Source: Artemia franciscana
Taxonomy: Eukaryota > Arthropoda > Branchiopoda > Anostraca > Artemiidae
Assembly (NCBI RefSeq): GCF_032884065.1
Contig: NC_088866.1
Span: 52,956,068 to 53,020,067, forward strand
Length of the DNA: 64,000 nt
Reading direction: 5' to 3'
Below the pieces are notes generated by a model, which was not told the origin of the DNA, did no database searches, and saw nothing but the letters and a program-made list of their open reading frames with translations. The number at the start of each line of letters is the position of its first letter. The first letter of the stretch is position 1. A program made the position numbers and the translations under genes. This document shows, piece after piece, positions 13,507 to 25,214 of the stretch.

Positions 13507-14440
13507 ACTCACTGCTACTGCTACTAACAACTCACTGCAGCACCAAGACGGTCAAGGCTAAGTCAGCTGTACACGCTCCTCCTCTGTCCAAATCTATTCT
13601 TGGATTCACTCTTTACCCTCTCTCAAGAAGTTCTATTATCCTTTAAATTATACTTTATGAACTTTTCTCACTTCATTCGGGGACGTCCCGTCAAAAAGTA
13701 CGATCTCTGGCAATCTGCATCACAGTTTGTAAAACTTTTTGTTTAATATATCGTAAGTCAAAAGGGTACCGAAAACTACTCATGGACAATTGCTCTGAGG
13801 AAAATCTAACAATTCCTCCTGTGTATTCTGAAATTCCCACGTTTCTTAACCATACTTGATACTGTCATCATTGTTGCTTCCAATATTCTAGTCTTGATTC
13901 GCAGACTCATCTTCATATTCTCCTAAACTTTTTTATCTGTGAAAAAACACCCCGATGTATTTTACTGAGGTGTTTTACGCCCGGGGCTGTACTTTTTACA
14001 TGTTCACTTCATCCACCGTCTTTACTATTTATGCTACCCAGGTAAGGGAAGTTACCCACCTGTTCGATCTTCTTCTTGTCCAAAATTACTCACCACCCTC
14101 ATTTCTTCCTAGTTGAAGTGACATTCTTAATAACATTATTTTTAAGATTGTCCTTGCACCCTGAACTCTCAAATCTCAAAAACTCATTCATTTTGCTTAC
14201 ATTTGCATCTAGAATACTCAAATCATCTTGATTGAGTCCAGGAGGTTTTATCTCCCCATTCTATACTCTCCCATAGCCTTTGCCTGTGTCCTTACGACAC
14301 AGTCCATCAAAATGATCCACATATGTAGGGATAGAACACAACCCCAATTAACTCAACTCAATTCTAAATCAGTTACTAACCTTATTTCCTACCTTAACCG
14401 CATCAATATTGTTATCTCAAATACCCTGAAGGGGCAACTT
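13507..14440 (-). pseudogene. RTE-like LINE ORF2 fragment with 3' end
   Basis: On the minus strand, near 14050, the segment reads GKFPYLGSINSKDGG, the 'YLGS.....DGG' block downstream of the RT catalytic core. Further on it reads LEYWKQQ-like sequence in place of the 'LLYG.E.W' block. It ends in ggaggagcgtgtacagct...gttgttagtagcagtagcagtg, the same terminus as the plus-strand copies at 7.6 and 16.1 kb. Many stops and frame shifts make it a pseudogene. Confidence 0.6.
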
Positions 14441-14629
14441 TTCGAAAGATATGTGTGTTAAATCATCCTGTATATAAAGATACAGTTTTTGTCGAAAATT
14501 GCATTCTATTTTATCATTATATTTTGCAAATTACAGAAGACACTGTATGTAGCAATTTTTTTTTCAAACGAGCCCTTAGGCATACTTTTAGGATGTTTCA
14601 GCGCCTCACTACCAGTTACCAAAAAAAGG

Positions 14630-14990
14630 GAAAAAGGGGAGATACTGCGTTCCATGTGAAAACATGGTTTTCCTTGTTGTTCAAGTTGGAGTACTGTAAT
14701 TATTTAAATTAGGTTTTTGACTATGGTCATCCCAATGGCGTAATTTTGTTTTGATCCAACACCGGTTTGTAGGATTCGCGGTGTTTTTTGAAATTCTACA
14801 AATTTGGTTTTGCAACGAACTTTATCACTAAGACAAATCTAAGTAATAGTTACTATTCCTGAATCAGCTTCAAATGGTGATTCTTGCCCACATGAAATTT
14901 TTAAAATATGTTTAAATTTTCGGTTTATGCGGGTTAGAGTTTGTTATTTACTAGGTTGCCCCTGAGGGGGCAAGCATAGTATCGCTACAT
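14630..14990 (+). mobile_element. Family-2 interspersed repeat, copy 1
   Basis: It shares the ordered words tccttgttgttcaag..ggagtactgtaatt, ttttgactatggtcatccca, gatccaacaccggtttg and gagtttgttatttactaggttgc with 20915-21250. It is also the inverse of the sequences flanking the 92-bp array at 35200-37385. No coding capacity. Confidence 0.6.
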
Positions 14991-15523
14991 CACGGACAAT
15001 ACTTCTACTAATGAAAACTCACTTTAGCTCCTAGCCGCCAGCACCAGCACTGAATACCAGAGATAATCCTCAGTTTAAAATTGGGAATTTATCATTGTGT
15101 GTTTTATGAAGTCAGTGGATTTGGAGAGTAAAGAGTCCACACAAGTATTTATGCACACAGGTAATATTTTCAGGGGAAGGTTATGGGTGAAAAATATTCT
15201 AATGGTATAATCTTTGGCTACAAATTTATAATCTTATTGTTCATTGGAGCCATCCCAGGAGATAATTTTGTTCTTTCTTGCAGTTGCATAGGTAACACAG
15301 GTCGATTTACCTTGGTGTGTAGGGTGGAATTGACGATTTTTCTTTGGAAGGAGGGGGGTTGAAAACATAAAAAAGTGTATTCTTAGGCCACTGTTTTATT
15401 ATTTTCCAGAAGGTTCTTTGGACCAATTTCAGCAGGATATTTCCCCCCTGTCAGTCATCCTTTCTGTAAATTGGTTTAGTGTAAGCCCTTCTCAGTTCTA
15501 GATATATTAGTTTTTCCCCATAG

Positions 15524-15721
15524 GAAGCAATAAATCAAGAATGTTGAGTCGACTTGGATTGTTTCTAGAAGCTACGAAAATTGAAGGGAACTTTGGTCAA
15601 GATTCAGTTAGGCAGATAGAACAAGGGAGCTCCATACTTAAGTTGAAAAGGATACAAGAAATGGACATTTCTGAAGAGCTGAAATTTAAAAAAGGATTGG
15701 CCAAAGTTTACGAAGTTGCAG
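15524..15721 (+). CDS. FASTKD-like gene, internal exon
   Basis: The exon is bounded by a pyrimidine-rich acceptor (gtttttccccatag) and the donor CAG|gtcggt. It enters with two bases that complete the split codon left by the exon ending at 6099 (G|GA, glycine) and stays open throughout. The joined peptide reads ...CNEGRFREINNL-GSNKSRMLSRLGLFLEATKIEG..., which resembles the FASTK-family stretch where a helix is followed by an acidic 'lE.p.y.G' segment. It leaves phase 1. Because intron phases agree and the reading is contiguous in style, I assign it to the same gene. The following exon was not found with matching phase. Confidence 0.55.
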
Positions 15722-15934
15722 GTCGGTTTATATAATTTCCTTTTGCTGTTAGAGCTTAAGTCTATTTTTAGTGGATTTTTATACTCTAGAATCTCACTCT
15801 ATATCATAGAATCCATGTTACAAATATTAAATAGCTTACCACTATCCCCAATAGGCTCCTACTGTTTTTTTGGTGTCATTTATTTTTTTTAATTTCAATT
15901 TTGATCTTTTATTTTATATTTTACGTTTCATTAA

Positions 15935-16175
15935 TTCCTTTATGGCTAAACAAAAATGTGGTCGGCCGCGGTTGCGATTGGAGGTTGTCATAAAGAAAGA
16001 TTTAAAGGAAATGGGAACTTCCTGGACAATATAAGGAGAGAGCCTTTGAATAGATTGGGACGGAGGAGCGGAGCGAATAGATTGGGACGGATTGGGACGG
16101 AGGAGGAGCATGCGTAGTTGTGTTGCTCTGGCGGCTTGGTGCTGTGGTGACTTGTTAGTAGCAGTAATTGAATAT
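15935..16175 (+). pseudogene. LINE ORF2 3' terminus, RTE-like family (copy 2)
   Basis: It reads AKQKCGRPRLRLEVVIKKDL then KEMGTSW, and, after breaks, RRRSMRSCVALAAW, the usual RTE-type ORF2 tail. It ends in a gttagtagcagtaattg tail. A 20-25 base internal duplication (attgggacggaggag / attgggacggattgggacgg) sits at 16055-16105. Confidence 0.6.
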
Positions 16176-16309
16176 TCTCTTGAATGGGTACTACATTGTT
16201 CATATATTATTTACATTTTTAGTTGTAATTATATTCGTATGTCTAGTTTTAATTAAGAATGTAAAAGCTAACATTTCTCTGGTGTTTTTAGCAGGTTTGT
16301 CTCCTTCTA

Positions 16310-17255
16310 AACCTGATTTGAAATTGTATCTTTTTCAGAGTTGTATGAAGCTTATGGTCTTAGATCTAGTCTCTGAGGTTGAGATAACCCGACTTTTTAA
16401 TAGGTTAAAAGGTTCAATGTCTTCTGTTCCTTATTGTATACCCATCAAGGTAGTCACGTTTATTTTTCTTTCTATTATATTTCCTTTTACTGTACTGATA
16501 AACCTGTATTTCGGCAGTGGAATTTACCTCGATTCACTGCAGCCAGCTTGAATAATTTTTTACATAAAGGTGGGCCTTGGTGGGATCTAATTACCGATCA
16601 ATATATTTACTGTCTATGTCTAGCAACGGCTTTGTTTACTTGTCTACTTGACTTTTAAAAGTAATTTTTTTTTATGAATTTCAGTGCGGCTTCCGAGCTA
16701 AACACACAACGAAGCACTTGTGTGCTACTCTTTTAAATTTTCGGCGTTCGGCTCTTGATTTCAGTCTGATTCCTGCTGCGGCAGTGTATTGAACAGAAAA
16801 CCTTTCGACTCACTTGTTCACCAAATTTCTACTCTCTAAATTATTTTGTCACTGTATATGAGGGAATATTACTCCTTTGTGTGGCTCCTATTTGTCTTGT
16901 AGGGATGTCTTCACGGATTCTCTTTTCTACTCGCCATTTCAAGTTGAGTTTGATGCCTCACAATACATAGTTCTAAGGCCAGCTATGTTCTTAACTTATG
17001 CTAATAATCTTATTTCGCGATTACGAATCAAAACCAGTAGTTTCGTCTTGTAGAAATATCTTCATGGATCCTCTCTTCACCTCACCATTTCAGGTTGAGT
17101 TTGGTGCCCCGCAAGGCTCAGTTATAAGCCCAGTCCTGTTCTTAATTAATGCTAATGATCTTATTTTTCAATTAAGAACCAACAGTTGCTGTCGTCTATT
17201 TCACCCCCAATTTTCCAATGCTCAAAAACTTAGATCTCCAATAATAGATTAGTAC
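16310..17255 (+). pseudogene. Decayed non-LTR reverse transcriptase fragments
   Basis: Separate frames give pieces of a Jockey/CR1-type RT: SEVEITRLFNRLKG near 16375, QCGFRAKHTTKHLCATL near 16680 (the 'QfGFR.khsT' block) and FGAPQGSVISPVLFLINANDL near 17100 (the 'GvPQGSvLgP.LFl.yinDl' block). The frames are shifted relative to each other. The PQGS block is present twice: a more decayed version lies at 16900-17010. There is no YADD block. Confidence 0.65.
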
Positions 17256-17469
17256 ACTCTAGTTGCTTTTGCTAGTAGACATTACTGCTATCATAACAGA
17301 GCCTGTGATCCGTATCAAATCGATTGTTTTGTTAAAAAGCTTAATTCCACAGTTTAACTCCAATTCACTGGCCTGTTTCCAGCCCTTATAAGGTCACTTA
17401 AAACGGTTAGTTTTTTTCGCTGTCTAGTTTTTTGTCACGTTGTCACACTTGTCATACTTGTTTTGAAAA

Positions 17470-17950
17470 ATTGAAGATTTTTATAGATGAAGAAGTTTAT
17501 ATTAAATAGTTTAACGAGCAAAAACTGGTAATTGCAAAAATATTTGAATAAATTTTGACAAGGGATTACAAAACTGCCAAACATAAAAAAAAGCTAGGGG
17601 CAATTGTTGTCAGAAATCTGACTTGCTTTAATAATCATTTTATCTTTGAATGGACTGGAGTATGAAAATACATTAAATTGTATAAAGGCAAAAAAAAAAA
17701 AATGGTAATTACAAAAATAGTTTTATATATTTTAACAAGGGATTACAACAAATCAAAAACCTTGACAAAGAAAACCAAAAGTTTGAAGCTTAGTAGAAAT
17801 CGTTGTTAGAAAAACATCATTGCCGAATTTCTTTTCTTTTAAGTAAAAGCAGTGTCTTTTTAAGACATGAAAAAAAGTACAATTTTTTTTTTTACTTCAG
17901 TTCGGAATCGCTAAAGCTATTATAATGAAAAAAGAAATCACCAATGTAAC
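17470..17950 (+). repeat. Diverged relic of the 5' flank of the satellite unit
   Basis: The sequence ggtaattgcaaaaatatttgaataaattttgacaagggattacaa is recognisably the sequence at 44600-44650 and its copies. It occurs twice here, at 17525-17575 and 17702-17755. The tttgaagcttagtagaaatcg and ttcagttcggaatcgctaaagc words match those at 44680 and 46485. This relic lies far outside the tandem array and lacks the phosphatase reading frame. Confidence 0.55.
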
Positions 17951-18048
17951 AACACAAACACATAAATAAATATACAGTTCCTGAGCAACAATTTTAATCT
18001 TTTAATTCAAACCAGAAAAGTACCCGAAAATTTTATTTTTTTTTGGAT

Positions 18049-18367
<319 letters not shown>

Positions 18368-18388
18368 ACTCGTCTTCTTGCAAATAGT

Positions 18389-18488
18389 NNNNNNNNNNNN
18401 NNNNNNNNNNNNNNNNNNNNNNNNNNNNNNNNNNNNNNNNNNNNNNNNNNNNNNNNNNNNNNNNNNNNNNNNNNNNNNNNNNNNNNNN
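18389..18488. other. Assembly gap (100 N)
   Basis: Exactly 100 Ns, a conventional length for a gap of unknown size. The order and distance of the sequence on the two sides therefore cannot be trusted. Confidence 0.99.
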
Positions 18489-18973
18489 AAAAGTGAACAG
18501 AACATCCCTCTTCTCTTCTTTTATTATTTTAGTTTCTCTTCTTTTATTATTTGTTCCTATGTTGCCTATGTTACATTTTCAGTCTTTTCCTTTTCTTATG
18601 TTTCGGTTAAATGAAAATATTGCTTTTACGTATGTTAACAATGTTTACCGGTTTTTTAACCTTTTAACCGATTTTGCTTGACCTTTTTTTTCAGTCTGTT
18701 GTTTTTTTTTACCTCAAAATTCATAAATTTCAACATCATCCCTTTGGCCTTGTGATAGAAAATTTCTGACATAAGCATCTTATATATTATCTCAAAATAC
18801 ATTAAGTAATTTAATAACATAAAGTAAAATAAAAAAAGACAAAAATACTACTCAAATTTCCTGAATGTTTTTATATTGATTTATTTGTGACAATCTACTG
18901 CTTTGATTTCACCCCCCTCCTCCCGTCAAGGGTGTACCTGAGTGACTTACGACCCTATATCTACTTGGTTTAC

Positions 18974-19161
18974 CTCACAAGTGCATATATTCCAACTGCA
19001 ATTTGAAAATTTTCTCCAATTTGGAAATTTATTTTCGCCCTTGGTCTTCTTGATCGGGACAAAGTTACGACTTGGTTTAGCAAGGTATCCAATTTCCCTT
19101 TTACTGTTGGTGGTTTCCAAAGATTTTCACTTTCTTCTTCTCCAGGCAAAACGACCAAATC
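18974..19161 (-). CDS. XRCC6: Ku70 (XRCC6), exon after the vWA segment
   Basis: On the minus strand the exon starts after gttggtgtatttag and ends at the donor GTGAG|gtaaac. It is 188 bases, entering at phase 0 and leaving after two bases of a codon. It encodes DLVVLPGEEESEN...KLDTLLNQVVTL...KINFQIGENFQIAVGIYALV. In Ku70 the corresponding stretch follows 'F-Y-R-D-I', continues 'KLEDLL.kV', and ends 'i.vGiY.Lv' at the start of the Ku core beta-barrel. The exon at 37862-38033 ends in ..FDFLPFYK at phase 0, so the join FYK|DL reproduces the family sequence. Ku70 binds broken DNA ends with Ku80 in non-homologous end joining. Later exons (beta-barrel, SAP) were not found to the left. Confidence 0.8.
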
Positions 19162-20727
19162 CTAAATACACCAACAACAGTAAAAATGAGATCTGATTGT
19201 CTACATCAGATACACCTTAATACATCTTAATACATATTTTACATCAGATACATCTATACACGTCTTAATAAATTAGAAAAATGAGGATTCACAATTTAAT
19301 AAAAAAGGGGAAAAATAACAAAAAGCAATATAAAGATATAATACATTAAGAGACTTAGTTTCCTTTCGATGAGTATTTGTCTTTGAGAATCAACAGTTAT
19401 TTAATTTCGAATTCTTATGGGCTAAAAGCGTTACCAAGTTTAACTAGTTAGTTCTGGTTATTTATTTTAACTATTCAACGTGGCAACACTGACAAAAATG
19501 TGGTGATGCCCCAAAAAATTACAATTTTTTAAATAAATAAAATACTAATCTTAGAAGTTTTTCGGAGTTTTTTCAAATATGAAGATGCCTAAGATGGATA
19601 AGCGGGGGGGGGGGGGCAAAAATGTTTATATTTTGATGTTCTAGATGCATGAAGAAAACAAAAATGTTAAAACAAAAATCTTATTTCAATTAATAGGTTG
19701 ATATTTGACAAAACATACAACAGAGAAAATAAACTAGTGTCTAAGTTTTTTAATTCTTTTATTTTTATTGGTATGGTGGTTTTTGTTGTTGTTGTTTAGT
19801 TTTTTCTTCTTGTTCTTCTGTTTATTTTAGTGCTATTATTGAAAGGTATGTGTCGTCTCCCACTCTCACAGGCCAAAGAGCCTTTGTGGAGATCTAAAGT
19901 TTGAAAAAAAAATATCTGTTTCTTTCAAATAAATTGATGGATTGATTGAAATTCCTGGGAGAAATTTCTCAATTTCTAGAAGCCAACGAAGAGCTGAATA
20001 GAGAAGAGTTTATTCGAAAAATGAGTACAAACATTCAAATTTCCTTAAAATTTTCCCTGAATCTAATAGTTGATTAGGAATATAATCCCGGTTAAGAAAA
20101 CAAATCTTATCCCAATTGGGACCCCACAGATAGTTAACGTTAATTCTTATTTTGCTACGTTAATATTTTTAAGTTAATTTTGACGGAGAAGAAGCTTTGT
20201 TAAATTCAACTAATTAGTTTTATTAATTAGTTTTATTGATTTAATATATTTTCTACATTTTTTAAACTTTTTGTAACGCAGACAAAACTGTTCAGGATTA
20301 TTTCATTTAATATTTTAGATGTAATTAGAAGTAGTTTGATATTATAGCCCTGACAAATATGAAACAGACCCTCCCCTCCCAAGGAAAACTAAAGACAGAA
20401 GATGAAAAAGAATTGGAGGAAGCCTTGTAATTACTCAGTTTTTGGCTACAGTACATGCAGAAAGGCCAACCCTCTTGTCAGGGTGATTTTACCGGGCCAA
20501 AAAGAAGAGTTTATTAGAAAAAATAAATACACAAATGAAGCGAAAGCTTGCTTAGATATGAGAACTTATTAGTGTCGAAGAAGAAGAAGAAGAAAGAAGA
20601 AACAACGAAATTGTGGAGAAGAAAGAAAGGATCTGGAGGCACTCGGAGGCATTTTGAGATCCGAAGATCCAAATTTGAAAATCTTGCAATAACAAATCTT
20701 GTTTCTTGGTTTCTGGTTGCAATTACA
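19162..20727. other. Ku70 intron, no recognised feature
   Basis: AT-rich intronic sequence with short homopolymers, a g-run at 19603-19613 and a gaagaagaagaag stretch at 20577-20600. I see no exon or transposon protein. Confidence 0.4.
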
Positions 20728-21250
20728 AAAAAAAAACACATTTTTTTTACTGACAGAAAGGAGCGACATCAAAACTTAAAACGAACAAAAATTACTCCGT
20801 ATATGAAAGGGGCTTTTCCTCCTCAACGCCCCGCTCTTTACGCTAAAGTTTGACTCTCTCTTAACTCTACTTTTTAAAACAGTAAAAAACCTTAGCCTAA
20901 AGAGCGGGATTCGAAGGGGGTGGACGTGCGTAAAACAATTCTCCTTGTTGCTCAGGATGGGGGACTGTAATTGTCATTTGTCGGGTTTTCAACCATGGTA
21001 ACTCCAAAGGTACCGCTTTCATTTCGATCCGACACCATATTCAAAGGATTTTAGACTATTTCTTGAAACCACTATAAATTATTTTTGCAATAAACCTTTA
21101 CTAGTATGATTAGCCAAAATGAGAGTTATCATTCATTAATGAGCTCCACGCATCAGTTTTTCTTCACTTGAGATTTTTTAACAGAAAATTTTATGTTTTC
21201 GGTTACTATGGGATTGAGTCCGTTCTTTACTAGGTTGCACCTTACGCTGC
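20728..21250 (+). mobile_element. Family-1 5' fragment fused to family-2 repeat
   Basis: The first 180 bases are the family-1 foldback region (gaaaggagcgacatcaaaac...ccccgctctttacgctaaag and a partial inverse). At about 20915 the sequence switches to family 2 (caattctccttgttgctcagg...ctgtaattgtcatttg) and ends near ctttactaggttgcacctt. Either family 2 naturally begins with a family-1-like foldback, or this is a nested or chimeric copy. Confidence 0.6.
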
Positions 21251-21410
21251 CGCCATAATTTCATCTTCTGTCTAAACACTAGGTCAAAGAACTCCCTAAT
21301 CATTATGACTAAACCTGTACTCCAAAATTAGAATACCTATAAAAAAAAACCACGCTTACTTTCCATCGAAATGAAGAACGTAAGGAAATGGAAGATATAA
21401 GTGAGAAATA

Positions 21411-21474
<64 letters not shown>
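21411..21474 (+). repeat. Poly(A) tract
   Basis: An almost pure run of about 60 adenines. No upstream retrotransposon body could be identified to which it would be the tail. Confidence 0.95.
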
Positions 21475-21475
<1 letters not shown>

Positions 21476-21959
21476 AGAATCTAATGGAAAATACTGCTTG
21501 AATTTGAGACCACCCAGTCCAGCTTCTGAAACTGATGGTTAAGGCCCCATTTTTGGGGGGATTCAAAATAGTGAAATAGTTCAAAATAGTGAAATTGGTG
21601 TGTTCTTTTTAAAGTTACCTTAAGAATAGGTGAACTACTTAAACCCCTCTGCAAGGCCTCGAAAGTAATGATACCTCAGAGAATATTACCGGGGCCCACC
21701 CCCTTCGAATCCCGACCCCAACACTTTTTTAAACTTATCCAAGAAGCAAGTGTTTGTTACGTAGCAGGCGATTACTTGTTCACTTATGCAAACGTTTTCT
21801 TCAAGATTTCTTTGGTTACTAAGCTAAAGGTTTATAAACCTACAATGACCAGCGCAAAACCCAAAGGTTCCTCTAAAGTAAGGACATAGTCCAAATTATA
21901 AGAGCGCATTCATATAGGTTTTTTCTGCTTTACACACAGGGCCTTTGTTTTCGTTGTTG

Positions 21960-23757
21960 ATTAAATAAAAAAAAACTAGTTTTTTTTAAACTGAAAGTAA
22001 GGAGCGACATTAAAACTTAAAACGAACAGAAATTACTCCGTATATGAAATGGGTTGTCCCCTCCTCAACGCCTCGCTCTTTACACTAAAGCTTTTAATTT
22101 TTTTAAAAAGTAGAATTGTGGCAGAGTCAAACTTTAACGTAAGGAGCGAGGGATTGCGGAGGGGACAACCCATTTCATATACAGAGTAATTTCTGTTCGG
22201 TTTAAGTTTTAATGTCGCTCCTTACTTTCAGTTAAAAAAACTAGTTCTTTTAATTTAATTTCTGAATGTTTTTGAATTAATGCATTTTTGATTTTGGCTC
22301 TCTGCACGTAAATTATTGAAATGAAATTTGAATATTAATTTTTTTTTGGCTAAATGGCTTTCTCTTAGTTTTGATCAGATAATTTTGAGAAATAAAGGGT
22401 GGGGAAGGAGGCCTAGCTGCCCTCCAATTTTTCGGTTACTTAAAAAGGCTACTAGAACTTTTAATTTTTAACAAACGTTTTTATTAGTAAAAAATATGCG
22501 TAACATAAGAATTAACTTACGTAACATACTTTTATATTCTTATATTTTTATTATGTGTACGAGGGGGTTTGTACACTCGTTAATACCTCGCTCATTACAC
22601 TAAATCATAAGTTTTGTCCCAATTCTTTAAGAATGACCCCTGAATCAAAAAGGCCGTAGAATAAATAGTTGAAATTACTAAAAATACTTTAGCATAAAGA
22701 GCGAGGTATTTATCTCCTCCTAAATACCTCGCTCTTTATGCTAAAGTATTTTTAAACCCCTCATATGCGTAATAATCTCTGTTCGTTTTAAATTTCAATG
22801 CTTTTCCTTACTTTCAATTGAAAAAACGTTTTCATGTTAATTTTTTCATTGTTTTTTTTTTATAGTAATGCTAGAAAATCCTGCGCCCTTTTCATTGAAT
22901 TTTTCTTCCCCCATGACATATTGCTCCAAGGAAAGATCCTCCCACATAGCCCCCTCCCATCAACCCCACCCCCAAACAAAATCAACCTGAAAACGTCTGT
23001 ACACTTCCCAACGATCATTACTATATGTAACCCCTGGTCAAAGTTTGTAACTTGCAGCCCCTCCCCCAGGGATTGTGGGGGAGTAAGTCATTCCCAAAGA
23101 CATAGTTATTATGGTTTCGACAATGCGGAACAAAATGGTTATCTAAAATTTTTAATCCGTTGACTTTTGGAAAAAAATGAGCGTGGGAGGGGGCCTAGGT
23201 GCCCTCCAATTTTTTGATCACTTAAAAAGGGCACTAGAACTTTTCATTTCCGTAAGAAAGAGCCTTCTTGCGACACTCTAGGACCACTTGGTCGATACGA
23301 TGACCCCTGGGAAAAAAAAAAAACAAAACAAACAAATAAACACGCACCCGTGATTTGTCTTCTGGCAAAAAATACGAAATTCCACATAGGAGCTTTTTAA
23401 GATAGGAGCTTGAAATTTTTGCTGTAGGGTTCTCTGATACGCCGAGTGCGATGGTCTGATTTTCGTTAAGATTCTATGACATTTAGGGGATGATTCCCCC
23501 TATTTTCCAAAATAAGGCAAATTTTCTCAGGCTCGTAACTTTTGATGACAAAGACCAAATTAATTGAAACTTATATATTTAGAATCAGCGTGCAAATTCG
23601 ATTCTTTTGATGTATCTTTTAGCATCAAAATTCCCTTTTTTAAAGTTTCGTTTACTATTGAGCCGGGTCGCTCCTTACTACAGTTCGTTACCACGAACTA
23701 TCGTGGTTCGTTACTATCGTTACTATATTCGTTACTATAGTTCGTTACTATCAAACA
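21960..23757 (+). mobile_element. Family-1 interspersed repeat, copy D, inside the foldback's left arm
   Basis: The element starts ttaaataaaaaaaaactag. Its 5' foldback arms, 21963-22090 and 22135-22260, share the words ggttgtcccctcctcaacgc and its complement. A second foldback lies at 22690-22760 (taaatacctcgctctttatgc). The 3' end is expanded by a local duplication of gttcgttactat units (23690-23757). The matching position in the right arm (near 32595) is unoccupied. Confidence 0.85.
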
Positions 23758-25214
23758 GATAGTAAAAAAAAAGGATTTGCTGTTATTTCTAAGAGCAAAA
23801 GGCGAGCTGTTACGTGAACCTATATTGATTTTTCATGAACAAAGACGATCCGTTATACTAGAGTTTGTTTTGCGCAGTATTATATTGCACTAATATGTTA
23901 TATGGTGTTATAGTACACAGGATTATTATTGTATAGTACACTTGTATGTCACGTAATACAATAGTATACCTGTTTTTTTACGTAATAGGGAATGTTTGCC
24001 TATGTCGTGAATGACTTAATCTTGCGTGACTACTTAGATTTTTTTCGAATGAAGTAATTTCACGAGAGTTGTTAGAGCTCAGGGATTCATGGGGAACACC
24101 CGTTTGTAAATGAGGACGGCATATAAATGGGAGTTACGTAATATCAGCGCACACATGACCGTTGCATGATGACGGTGCACACGTGGAATTATAAGTAATA
24201 CTTTAAGAGATGTTTTTTTCCTTCAAGAATTAACTTTCTTTAAGACGTTTTTACTTCAAGATTCCTTTTCTCTTTCAATGTGTTTTTTCGGGAAATTTTC
24301 TTCAAGATTGTCCCTCAGGGAACCAAGATCTAAAGATTTTTGTCCACTTTAGGAACTAAATTTAAGACCAGAGATTTACCCCAATGGAACAGTGCCTTGG
24401 ATATATGGACCAACAAGCAGTTAATGTTACTATATACCGAGAAATAGATTTTACGTGACAAGCTGTTCCCCACTCGAAGTATTCTCTGTACAGTTTCTAC
24501 ATGGATCTAGAAACTTCAGGCATAGACCTGTGGATTATAACCCATAGGTTTTTGTCGGCTTTAAGAGTCAAATGTAATAATCGAGATTTCCTTTAATGGA
24601 ACTGTAACCTGGACAACTAGACCAAGAAGCAATTGATGTTATTATGTCCCGAGAAATAGATTCTACGTGACAGGCTGTTTGCCCGATCGAAAAATTGTCT
24701 GCACAGTTTCTCGACCGATTAAGCAATGGATCTCCTGTTTCCAATCCTTTCCCCTCGAAGGCAAGCAAGTATCCGGGTAATTGACGCCAGCGTGGCACAG
24801 CGTGGCTACCCGATGGTACCCTCTGGTACCCGCCTTCACCGCTTGAGCGTTATTGATGTTTGAATATCCCAATAGATTTTTTTTGACAGTGAAAACCTGC
24901 CATTGTAATATTATATCGTGATACTCTGTGGGAATTCACGCCATCGTGGTACTCAATGGTTGGCTTACGGCACCCTTTCGCGTGCATTATCAAACCTAAA
25001 GTATTTTCAGATATTTGAACTAAAATAATAACAGATTACATTAGAATCAAAGGAAAATTGTCAATTCCATTTCTTGTGATGACTCCTAGTAATTGGCACA
25101 AACGTGGCACAATATCCCTAAAGATATTTTTTAGTTAAACATTGGAAACATACCATTTCATTGTCAGATCGTGATGGCCCAAGGCAATCCACGCCACCAT
25201 AGCCCTCAAAAAAT

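Larger units (their letters stand above)
6100..15523 (+). other. Intron of the FASTKD-like gene (9.4 kb), mostly repeats
   Basis: Bounded by G|gtaagg and ttttccccatag. It contains LINE 3' ends, a minisatellite, a SINE, family-1 and family-2 repeats (listed separately). The stretches 6170-7490, 7770-8990 and 9880-11460 are AT-rich with homopolymer runs, and I see no exon in them. 10965-11160 has small direct duplications (ccatagccttcag; gtagatcacacag). Confidence 0.55.
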
